Origin: Tamarix chinensis
Taxonomy: Eukaryota; Streptophyta; Magnoliopsida; Caryophyllales; Tamaricaceae
Reading direction: 5' to 3'
Length of the DNA: 64,000 nt
Assembly (NCBI GenBank): GCA_030549775.1
Contig: CM060175.1
Location: forward strand, 109,670,688 to 109,734,687
Each line of letters starts with the position of its first letter. Position 1 is the first letter of the stretch. Both the position numbers and the translations under genes were made by a program. This document shows positions 23,087 through 34,425 of the stretch, piece by piece. The notes beneath the pieces were generated by a model. That model saw only the letters and a list, made by a program, of their open reading frames with translations, did not search any database and had not been told where the DNA came from.

Positions 23087-24592
23087 TGCGCTTCACCTCA
23101 AAAGTTTAATCATTTTGTCGAAGCTTATTTATAAACTAATGGGGTGTTACTTCCGTACATAGTTCGAATCCAATCATTGTATTATTCTCATACCAAATAT
23201 AAGAATAGAACATTTAAACTTGAACAAAAATAAAGAGAGAATATAAGAAGATATATATAAATAATAAACACAAGAGTTTAGAAGATAAATTCTAAATACA
23301 CAGTATCAGGAAAAAAATAAAACAAAAGGAATACATATAGCTAAAAGTCCAAAAAGGATATGCAGATAAATAAATAAAAACTACCACCCGATAACTATGG
23401 CTCTATGTCCAAGCCAAAAGATGCATCACTCATCCCTTAGCATCACTTCAAAATCATCAATGAAGTCATCGTAAACCTACAAATCTAAAGGAGAGACCTC
23501 TACTTGCTGGATGATTTGTTACTATAATAAGGTAGTCGGTACAATAGCATACCAAGTAATATAACCATTTTAAAAGACAAGCATGCTTCATACAAGAACA
23601 TGAGACATGGTGTAACACATCAGATCATGTATATGATATAAACAATATCCAAACATGCGATTTATGAAAATTACTATACAAGCAATTACTATTTACAATA
23701 AACGGAAAACTTTAAGAGGAGAATCATATTAGAATATTCACTTAGTATCACACAATAGCAATAATTATTCATTTTGATAATAAGAACTCCACTATTAATT
23801 TTTTGATGGATTGAACTTTCAAGATATAAAAGCACAAGGATCACCATTATAACCTATGAATGGGATCACTTTCATCCAGGGAAAAATGCAACTAGGGACC
23901 ATAGTTATACAATATTCCTTAAGTATGTGTACCTTTTATAGGCTGATGGATTGGACTCATATTGAGTAGATATAAGTCACTATGGTTGCCGGTCCTGACT
24001 CATCTATTCATTCACTTTAATTATCAATATATTATTCAAGCAATAAGATCGACCAATTAACACTTATAAGTACACGCTCAACACTTACCATCATACTTCC
24101 ATTTGTCACTTATCAATGCACTTCCGCATATCACATATTATATAAATTCATACTGACTATTGAATAATAATCACACATTTAGAATTAGACTACGGTCAAT
24201 CAGAGGAAAACAAGCCACGCATAAAATAACGAACAAAGGCCATAAGAAACCCTAATCCAAATATTAAAAAAGACACATCCAACTCTGCTACTTAGACCAC
24301 GATACACATAAGAAGAACCATGAGGTTATACTAAATCCAAACGAGGACTAAAGGAGTTATAATAGTTGTGAAAAGACTAGAATGCCCTAAGAAAACCCTA
24401 ATTCTCACTTTTATCATAAAACCACCAATTAAGCTTATTACCGTATCAAAACCAACACCTCACTAAAGCACTTAATATTAGACATAGTTAAACAAATTAA
24501 ATGACCATCACGCCCTTTGGGCTTTCTATGCTTATTTTAGGCCACTTTAATCTAAAACCCTAAATTATACTAATCTCAAATAACACTCATAT
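23087..24592 (+). mobile_element. LTR-B: 5' part of a long LTR, degenerate start
   Basis: The start TGCGCTTCACCTC...TCGAAGCTT...GGGGTGTTAC aligns with the first 80 bases of LTR-H (TGTAACACCTC...GCGGAAGCG...GGGTGTTACC). The body has the same landmarks (AAGTCATCG near 23465, TTCACTTTAATTATCAATATATTATTC near 24008). No 3' end is seen before LTR-C begins at 24593, so LTR-C appears inserted in it. The remaining part was not identified with certainty. Confidence 0.55.
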
Positions 24593-25688
24593 AGTAACAC
24601 TCCCATTTTTAGGACTTGAAAATTTCATTCAAAGAGTTAATTGTAGAAGAAAAAATAAATAAGAATGTAGAGTGTTACCACCACACTTGGTTATTATTGG
24701 CTCGTTTCCCATATCAAGTGCCAAAGCTAACAATTATTAGCTCGCTTATATTAATATCCCAATTACTAGATTCAGATTAGAGAGAAGAAATGAATTGATA
24801 TTGGTTAGAAAATAAACAAAACCAGCAATTATAAAACTTAAACAAGAGAAGTATAGAGGAACATAAGAATCCAAGAACAACCAGAATTAATATAACCAAA
24901 AGGAATTTGGATAGTCCTACGCTCTCAACCTGCACTACTAACAAATAGGTAATGGCCCATGAAAAGAAACTCTTCAATACAACAATATTGAGTGACCAAT
25001 TATGCAAAACTATTAAGAAAATCCTGTATAGAACATATAAAAGTCACTACAACAATACATGGTATAAAGCATCGAAAGATACATGCATTTATCAAAATAT
25101 AATAATCATATCATATAATAGAATACCACTAAGGTCGCATACTACTTATGCTCATTCACTTCAAACATATTGATACTGCAACAAATACTCTAGCTTTAGC
25201 GGCATTCACCCTACAATTCTCCTAATGAAGCCACATAATTAAAATCTACTCCTGCAATCCACATAACAAAGAAATGTTTTGCAATAGAAAATAGATCATC
25301 CCATAGCTCATCCCTAATCACCCTTATCATAGAACAATAAATTCTAGTAAAAAAGAACTCATGACCTGTGGGGAGTTGACCATAAGTTTGGAGAAGCTAT
25401 ATATATGTAAACACCTAAGACACTTACTTTAACACATTCATTATGCCACAATAGCCATAGACCACCTTGGAGTCCCCTAGCTTAAACTTTCACGTTCCTG
25501 GTGGGTACTCTACCTCCCTAGGCATTTGCTTAATGATTACTACTTGAGAGAGGCACCCTTGGCTTTTCCTTCCAAGGTAGGGCCTTACTTGAATTATCCA
25601 CCTCTACCACCAAAGATTTTTCCTACATATTATATAAATTAGTTTGCATCAATTTTTTGATAATAGGAAGGAAACCACCAGTAGATGC
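24593..25688 (+). mobile_element. LTR-C: 5' part of a long LTR
   Basis: It begins AGTAACACTCCCATTTTTAGG, close to the minus-strand start of LTR-E (TGTAACACTCCGATTTTTAGG), with the first base pair changed. It shares GAGTGTTACCACCACAC near 24666. It breaks off at 25688 where LTR-D starts, and no end is visible. Confidence 0.55.
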
Positions 25689-27858
25689 TGTAACACCCCC
25701 ATTTTTACTAACTATAAATTTTCTTGTAATTTTTTTTACTAAAACCAAAAACAAAAACATATGATGGTATCGCTGTGACCAACATAGAATAGATATTTAT
25801 GATACCTAATCTATACCAAGTGAACTCGCCTTTAGCAATTACGTGTAAGAAACACTTGATCCCAAATGATACAAAATTACAAAATAAAACATATAAGATA
25901 GAAATAAGGGAAAACAAAGAGCTAAAAGCCTTAATGAGAGGTTTGAAAAACCATAACACTACTCCCAAACCCAATAATAACACTTATCGCATACATCACA
26001 TCAAAAACATCGATATCAACAAACACCTGCGAAACAACAAGTATTACTGACTCGTTTAAATAAGTTGTGACCAAAAATAATATAATCATTACAAAACATG
26101 CCAAGCAATATAATCAATTAAGAGACATATCATGCTTCACGTAAAGGACCTAAGGCATAGTATATCACACATGAGCATGCATATAATACAAGCAATATGC
26201 AATCATTATTTATAACATGGAGACAAAACTGAAAGAAAAGCCATATTAAGATCTTAACTTAGTGGTCACAGAATTTAGATCACTTATTCAGGATGAGATT
26301 AGAAACCCCACTTTCACTTCATTTATCTTATTTTTCCCGATAGATAGGAGATAAGAGTCAAACTAGGTAGAATACTTTTGGTAACTAGTAACAAGAACCT
26401 AATCCTTAGGTACTCATAACACTACTAGCAAATGGTTTGTACTTATATAGATTAGAATTAGGGTCCTTTGTTTCAAACAAAACTAGGATATTAATACTAA
26501 AAATGTGTTATCACTTTCAACCCTAACTCATGTGATATTTCACTTTAATTATTAATATTTTATTCAAACATAATAATCACACTTATCACTTCACATAAAA
26601 TGCCACTAATCATTTGCCATCAAAACACATATGCCATTAAAGCCCAATTGCCCATACGATCCATTTAAATGAAACAAATATACTTTAACACTTGAAATAT
26701 TTTGAGATAATTATAACTACTTATAGAATCGGTCACTTATCAATGAATTCATACAAACAATTGAAGAATAAACATGTAATTAGAATTCCATTAATGTTAA
26801 TTAAACAAACCATGCCACATATAAAATAACAATTATATGCTTTAAGAACATTAATTCAATTAGCACATAGGACATCAATAAATACCACAAATTACACATC
26901 CAACTAAGGTTTATGTATAAAAACCATTAGGGTTACACTAAGGTCCAACAAGAACTAAATAAGTTAAAATGCTTGTGAAAAGATTAACATGCCCCTAGAT
27001 AACCCTAATTCTCATTTATGTCATAGAATCACCAATTGCATTCATTAATTTACCAAACCCAAGAAAACAACTAAAAACTTCATATTAAGTATGATTTAAA
27101 TAAAAACATCACTTAAACTCAAAATTAAGCAGATAAAAGAACAACTTCACCCCTAAGAGTTTGTGTTATTATAATACCAAATCATATTATTAACAAAGGC
27201 TATGTAAATAAGGACTTAAAGACACTCAATTAGAGAAAAAAAACATAATTAAATATCATTCCTATAAATAAAAAAGAGAGCATGCATGATAATGTAAAAA
27301 ACATATTTATGCATAACTATTATATCATATTACACATATTGATCATTCATAATATAACATAACATATATATGACATGGTAAATTGTAATTATTGTGAAAA
27401 TCATAGAAATCATACTTAAAAAGACATAATGCCCCTTAAACACCTAGAAGCACTTCCAAATTTACAAAAATCATAACTAACTTTAAACCACTCAAAATTA
27501 ATATGAAATTTTAAGTAAAAAATCATAAGGAACATAATAATAAACCCTTAATTTAAAATTTTGCATCATAGGGACAAAAATACCCTAGGGCTAAGAATAT
27601 ACAATATGCTTCTACATTTTGATAGGTTTGACACCTTGTGTCATGTTGGTCATAAATGTTTACTTACTTAAGTGAATCACAATCTAAATAATGCATGCAA
27701 ACTAGAAATTATAAGATTTTCCTATGACACTTTAAACATGCAAAAAATTCAAACTATATAATTTCAAAATTTCCACAAAACATAAAATAAATATAGAACA
27801 TATCATTAACATGGTTTATGCCTTAAGTTAAATGTTTTCATGGTTTTTGATACATAAC
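25689..27858 (+). mobile_element. LTR-D, left part
   Basis: It starts TGTAACACCCCCATTTTTAC. The U3-type AT-rich body follows, with the same landmark order as other plus copies. The 166-frame-free interior shows no domains. LTR-E is inserted after 27858 with an ATAAC duplication, and the sequence resumes at 31347. The short frames at 25708-25983 and 25799-26050 are chance frames in AT-rich DNA. Confidence 0.6.
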
Positions 27859-30800
27859 CATAACAGTCCAAAATTCATAACCCTTATTTTTTAGCGTTTA
27901 TCCTTTTATTTTAAACTTAACCCTTAAATCTTAGCTTAATTGTTTTTATTAACCCTTGATCTATAAAAATTCTTAAATAAATTTATCATAATTATTTTTA
28001 CCTTTTTTCTTTTCATTAATCCCACCCTAAATGGATTAAGTTTTTCCAAATTTATTTTTCTTGAATAGATACCCTAATCCCAAATAAATTAATTTACCAT
28101 AATCCTAAAGCTAAACCTAATTCTAAATTTATTTTCTTTCTTTTCACCTTTTCTTTCTTTTATAGTTTCCCTTTCCCTTTTCTTCTCCTTCTCCTTTTTT
28201 TGATTTCCCCAACATAACCTCATTCCATTTTCCCTCTTTGGGTCAAACAACCCATTCCCTATACATTCCCCTATGCATGCCTACCATTTCCCTTCCATTC
28301 CTAGGTCATTTAAACCCTTCCTCTACACACCATACTAGACTATACCCTTTGAAACCTTAAAGACCTTCAATTTCCTAGGCATGCCTACCTCTACAACTGA
28401 ACACCATTATCTCTCTAGCCATTTCAACCAATTCCCTCAACCCTCACCTCCAGCCCAAATGCATCCACCAGCTATATTTATACATATACATATCCTTTTC
28501 CTATCATTCTTTCCATTTCGTTGAGAAACCCTCATCAATGCCCCACACCCAAAAACCAAATCCCTTCCTTCTTTTCTTCACCTCCTACCCATCGGCTCTT
28601 CCTCTGCCATCGCACCACAACACCACCCGATCCCCTTTGCCTTCTTTTTTTCTCTTTCTATCATTATTGTTATTCTTCATTTTCCCTTGCTCAACTAACC
28701 CCCACTGTCTTTCCTATATCCTTATTCTCCTCCTAGTCCTGCCCTTTTCCTCTATATTGAGCCATGACCGCCTAACACCACCCTCATCTCAACCCCCAGT
28801 GTCGCCCTTCACGTCACTGACTCCTTACCGTATTGACCCCTTTCCTCACATGTCCCCTCCTCCTAGTCATGCCCTCTTTCCCCTATGCTCTATTTTGACA
28901 CAACACCAAACTTCCTTAGCATTTCCTTCTCCCAAGCCTATAACCCAACATTGTCGTACCATCGTCATCCAATATCAAACCCAAAACCTCCCCACATCCA
29001 CCATCCTTCCACTATTTTCTTTCTTTGCCCCGTCGAGCCCAACCAACCCATCCAACCCCCATCTTGCATGCTTGGACTCATGTTTCCATCTTATGAAGCA
29101 TGAGGTTACCATTCTCCTACTTTTCAATGTAAGGTTATTTTGGTAAATTTATTTGATAAATATTTTAATAAAAATTATTATCTTATAGGTTAAATACTAA
29201 TTTAGTTAATGCAATATCATTTTTAGGTACAAGAGGTTGATTAATTGAGCATAATAAATTTTAGTAGATTGTCTATTATTTGTACTTTTGTTGGAAATCA
29301 ATCAATTATTACACTCTTCTAAAATGTTGAATATTACATGATAGCACATAAGAGTTTTGGTGTATAAATTATGTTAAGTATATTCATTACATTATAATTA
29401 TTAGCATAAAAATGTTAGTATGAAATTCAGTTAAATAAAGCATGTTAATTTGTCTAAAGTATAATGTGTATGAAAGAATGTGAAAAGTAATTTGATGTTA
29501 GAATCAAATAGCGTGTGGTATGTATGCTTAATATTATAGGTTGAGCATGATTAGGCTTAGTTTTAGCATAATTATTAGTGTTGTGTGCCCTTGGGATACT
29601 TTAGTCTTTTAAGCGAAACATGATATTTATTCCAGTAAGAATACCTAATATATCTTAATTATTCTTAAGTATGGAGGTATGTGATTTGATGTTTTAGAAA
29701 CAAATGTTTTAGCATGACTACTATTATTATTAAGTATTATAGGGGAAATTTGATATCTTTAAGCATATCATAATATTTATTCCGATAAGTATGTCTAATA
29801 TGTATTATTTATTATTGGACATGAAAAGATGTGATTTTAGATGAATTAGATATGCACGTTAGGGTTTTAGAGGCTATATCATATGTAAGGGTAAAATGAT
29901 TAATTATCATGTCTAATAATTTGATTATTGTGTTTTACCATTTTCATGTCAAAATAACAAATAAAATATAATTAGTATTTAAATTAGATGATAATGTTGT
30001 AATTATGATCACAAGGGTATTTTGGTTGTTTTTGACTTAACGCACCTAAATGTGAATAATTAATCCTAGAATAACCTTAGTATATTGTCATGTTAACCTC
30101 ACTTTGATTATGACTGCCTTGAATAATTGGAACTGAAGAAAATGGGTTAAGTATGTAAGTTAGATATATTTGTGTATTATGTGGCATCGTGGTCACCTTA
30201 ATAAAATAATAATCTTCCTATATTTATCTTTACGAACTTATAGATGGGTATGCATATTTATGGATTAAGTATCCTTATTAGTAGGGATTATATTACCTTC
30301 GTGTGCTAGTGTGATTAGGTTACCTTAGTATCCTTGGATTAATTGTCGATAGGATAATGCATTGCCTTCGTGCACCAATATGACCAAAGTATCTTAGCAT
30401 CTCTGAGTTGATATAATCTCCTATTGAGTAAAGAAAATGGAAATGATTATTGTTGGATCTAAATGAATATTGGATTATTTCCATAGTAGCATTCGTGCAA
30501 ACCCTTGTTCAGTATTTACCTTTAAGCCTTATCTATGGTGATATGGATTTTATTGGTATTGTGCTTTTAAACCCTACATGTGGTGTTATGGATATTATTG
30601 GTTTGATATTGAGATATTAGATATATTGTGAAGGTTATAGTTATTGTGTCAAGATTTGTTCTAATACTTTAGAGAGCATCTCTTGGATACTTAATTGGTA
30701 AATTTTCAACATGTTTGAAATGAATGGGTATAAGAAGCATGTGCCTTGGGTTATAATTGTTTATTTGATATAGTTATCATACTTTGATTATCACATGTAC

Positions 30801-31341
30801 ATTTTAATTTTTTATATAATATCCTGTTGTGGTGCCTTCTATGTTTTCCATGAGGACTTTTCATATTAGTCTTGTATAATGGGTTACTTGATACCATTGT
30901 ATTGATGTGTTTCATTTCATGAGCCCCTAATTATTTAATGGATAGTGGTCTTTACATTTTATATTGTGAGAGTAGTTAAAGGCTAGTATTTTGGGTTGAG
31001 AGTTAGGACTATCTGATGCCATGTCTAATATGTTTTGATCATGATGTGCTTGTACTCTTATGTCCTTTTATATTTTCTTTTTACTAAATTTTGTAACCAA
31101 TGACTGTTGGTTTTATCATAATGATATTAATTTGCTTTGATTCTCTCTACCATGATTCTTATAATTGTGTTATTAATTTAAAAGGAGTCATGTTTATTCC
31201 CTTAACACTTGGTATAAGAATAGAAGATGAAACCAGACTTGTACGAAGTGTTGTGGTAACACCCTACATTTTTACTAGTTTAGCTCTTGCAATTAACTCT
31301 TTTTATGAAATTTTTTAAGTCCTAAAAATCGGAGTGTTACA
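27859..31341 (-). mobile_element. LTR-E: complete solo LTR, 3483 bases
   Basis: Exact five-base duplication ATAAC at 27854-27858 and 31342-31346. The minus-strand start is TGTAACACTCCGATTTTTAGG at 31341. The other end reads CATAACAGTCC on the plus strand, where TG is expected, so the terminal dinucleotide has mutated. Landmarks are the pyrimidine-rich (plus) domain at 28140-29110, a TATA-like stretch near 28470, and CTTCGTGTGCTAGTGTGATTAGGTTACC-type subrepeats at 30295-30420. A 202-codon frame at 28538-29146 lies antisense in the pyrimidine-rich domain and is rich in Pro, Ser and Leu. I regard it as composition-driven. Confidence 0.8.
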
Positions 31342-33100
31342 ATAACCACTTACAAGATTATTTATATATTAAACCGTGATAAAGAATGCTTATAAAAGAA
31401 CATAAACTCACAATTTCTACATCTAAATAGAAAATCATATTAGCTTAGCAATCTTCAAGCAAAAATACTCTTAAAATTTGGTCACCTCTTTCATCAAGGA
31501 AAATTAAGAGTATAATTCTAAATTTCACTAAACCTTAACTCTCTACATATAAAACAAATTATTAGGAGCTAAGATAAAAGAAATTAGGAGGTTAAATAAT
31601 AAAACAAGAGGAGGAAACAAATGAGAAGTAGCCGCCAAAGTGTAAGAAAATAAGGGGGGAAATAATGGCTATAACTATAGTTGTTAAACTCCCAATCTGG
31701 ATCTTACTATTATATGATTTTATGATCCAAAATTCATTAAAAAATCCATGATCCTAGGTAGAATATTAAAGTAGTATAATTGTGGTAGAATCTTATGATC
31801 CCATGTAGAATCGCTAGAATCTTATAATTATACATGCCGACTATAATTTGTTTTATCTATTTACCTTAAAATATATTTTTCACCTCATGCTCACTATACT
31901 TATTTCCTAACTCTAAGACTTAACCCTATTATTTTGTATATATTATATATTGAGTACCAATAAATGCAAAGAATGATCAAGCGGGACAATAGAGAAATCA
32001 ATTTTTGGAAATAAAAATACTTACAAAAATTTCAAAGTCTAAATGTAGAGTAAACCAAAAATATTAAATTTGTGAGAGTATTTTTATACTAATTTTTATT
32101 TATTTTATAATTATCCTTTTATTTTCTTTTTTTGGTAGTGTTAGCTTTGTTGTGTGCTTATTCCATATAATAATATATTTTTTTGCATATAATCAACAAT
32201 TTTTGTTGCTATAACTTAATTAGCAATTGAATAAGAGTTTAAGAATGAGATATTTAGTATTTTTCAACTTCAATTATAGATTTTTTTTTCACATAATTAT
32301 ATCTAAGTCATATTTTTGTGATATTTTTAGGATCATACAATCTTACGATTCAATTTTGATAACCCTTATCTATTCCACGTAGAATCCCAATTCTAATAAC
32401 ATTGGCTACAACACCAAAGATTAGAAGAATGAAAGGGAAGAATAATTAATGATACTTCTAGGAGGATTATAAGAAGTCAAAATGGGGGAAATACACATAG
32501 TTTTACAAACAGACATAGTTTTGCAAAATAGGGAGGAAAGATATAAGGAAAAGAGTAAAAACACTTAGGAAAAATGGTAAATGAAGGGTGAATAAATGTG
32601 TATGATGTATGTAGTGTTTTTGGAGTTATAATTGAATAAAAACCTCACTCTCTTATTGCCAAAACTAGCACAAGATAGAGGAGAAATGGGTGGTAGTTAC
32701 CTTACTCAACACTTGATGTGAAGGAGGTAAGTGTGAGATAAAGTAAGATGATGGGATTATAAGTAGAATTTTTTATTTATTGGTAAAGAAAAACCAATAT
32801 TTTTATCAAGGAAGGTATGCGGCACATATATTCTTTTCAAGGAAGTTAATGATCGACCACAAAATAATTTTTAAATAATTTATGTAGGTCAAAAGTTAAT
32901 TGAATAGGGATTTATTGGAAAAAAATATCAAATAAATGCTAAAAATGAGGAGAATGTATGGAAGAATATAGGGAATCCAAATATATAAAAACATTTGGTC
33001 AAGAAATTAATTTGTAGTAAAAAAAAAAGAACCAACATTATGCAAATTACCATCATTCAGTCAACCATAACAAAGGGGTTGGTCAATTGCTAGTCCTAGA
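31342..33100 (+). mobile_element. LTR-D, right part (end uncertain)
   Basis: This continues from 27858 across LTR-E. The later part (31600-32990) is purine-rich, as expected near the 3' end of plus-oriented copies. A GGAATGATTACA at 33259-33270 could be the LTR end, but the next five bases (AAGTT) do not match the five before 25689 (GATGC), so I cannot fix the end. Confidence 0.45.
31676..32402. mobile_element. Mutator-like MITE, 727 bases
   Basis: Flanks TGGCTATAAC (31666-31675) and TGGCTACAAC (32403-32412) form a ten-base duplication with one mismatch; nine to eleven bases is typical of Mutator-like elements. The ends are weakly inverted (GTTGTTAAACT against GTTATTAGAAT). The interior has GATCC/TTATGATC motifs in both directions and no ORF. 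It lies in the purine-rich part of LTR-D. Confidence 0.5.
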
Positions 33101-33199
33101 AAAGTAATGTTGACTATGTATGATGGCTGTCAATTGAAGCAGCTTGTCAGTAGACCACTATTCAAGGACAAGATTTCTATGGTTTTCAAGGGGTTAAAG

Positions 33200-33960
33200 G
33201 GTAAAATAAATAAGTTTTGGGTAAGGGTGAAATGATTAATCAAGGGTAGGATGGTTTAGGAATGATTACAAAGTTAACTAGCCAAAAATTAGGGTTAGGA
33301 AACAAGAGATGTTTCTGATGGTTATGCCACCTTTGAGAAAGAGTTGACATCATCTCCTCAAAATCCTACCCCTCATTACTAAGCTTCATCAATGCGTCAA
33401 ATATTGATGTATAATTCCTTTCTCTATGACTTTGGGACTCGTTGATAACTAGAGTCTTCTTATCATTATGGGATTTAAACTAAGTAACTCTTGGGATTTT
33501 TCTATTTTTCGCCTTATTGGTTAGAAACATCCATGTGCCATAAGGATTCAAATCTTCAATTGTGCTATCATAAGCATGCATCATTGCTATGGTAGTATTA
33601 ATACCATTGTGAACTCCATTATCCTTAAGAATAAAGTTATTTATCCTCAATAGACTCACTAAGCAGATGTCTTGCTTACCCTCAGTTGAAACAACTCATG
33701 TGGATGCCTCTATATTCGAGTTTATATAAAGATTTTATTAAATAGATTTTTGGTAAAGGAGACTTGGTTAAATCAATATTGACCCCAAATTGCACAAACT
33801 TTCCCTTTGACACTTGTAGAGTCTTAGTATTGAGTTCAACAAGTTTGCCAACACATGCTTCAATTGGTTTTAGCTTTTCAACATCCATGTAATATTTAAT
33901 TGGGATCTCTAATGTGCAAACTAATTAAGTGTAGTAGTGATTGATTCCACTAAAGGAAGT
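33200..33960 (-). pseudogene. LINE ORF1 remnant (DUF4283/zinc-knuckle type)
   Basis: The minus strand has an open segment at 33888-33682 with VGKLVELNTKTLQ, KGKFVQFGVNIDL and YKLEYRGIHMSCFN. This is the pattern of plant L1 ORF1 proteins just before their CCHC knuckle. The knuckle's second cysteine position reads TGA (33684-33682), giving CFN-stop-G. A PYGTWMF stretch near 33540 fits the region after the knuckle. The strand agrees with the ORF2 remnant at 18400-23085, with the LTR-B to LTR-E nest between them. They may be parts of one LINE, but the endonuclease part is missing. Confidence 0.65.
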
Positions 33961-34425
33961 TAGGCATCCATTTCCTCACTATTAGATATAGACCACAGGT
34001 CATCTAAGTACCATTAGTGAGCACATGTTCTATAAAACCACAATTTTTACAACTAAAATGGTTGATTTTAGCACAATCATAATAATAAACTATTGAGTGT
34101 TATTGTCAAATCTAACATTAAGAAATTTATGATCATTCACTTAACTCATGCTAGCTACAAGCCTAAAAGCATCCGAATAATTAGGCACAAAAAAGTAGAA
34201 ATAGATAAAAAAAACCTAAAAAACTCTTACATAAATGAAATAAAAATATAATTACATATATTAACTCCTGATAATACAACAAAGTTAGGGAATGAATAGT
34301 ATAAAAGAGATATATAAGATCTAAGGTACACAACACGTGATACTCTGGATAGATAAAACTCTAAGTCCTAGTTAGAAAGACAACCCAAGTCAATTCATCT
34401 ATGACACCTCCTCAAAGTCTATAAG
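33961..34425 (-). other. Region with an isolated zinc-knuckle relic
   Basis: No intact gene. On the minus strand at 34051-34010 a CKNCGFIEHVLTNG stretch matches the CX2CX4HX4C knuckle with the last cysteine replaced by glycine. It lies upstream of the ORF1 remnant, where a second knuckle is not expected, so it may come from a duplication or another element. The rest is AT-rich. Confidence 0.35.

Noticed and set aside
23082..24591. TCATA at 23082-23086 and 24587-24591 as a target duplication of LTR-B
   Set aside because: The sequence before 24587 does not look like an LTR end (no TTACA), so the match is probably chance.
28538..29146. 202-codon open frame on the plus strand
   Set aside because: It lies in the pyrimidine-rich antisense of LTR-E, has the same biased composition as equivalent stretches in LTR-A, F and G, and is not conserved in sequence between them by eye.
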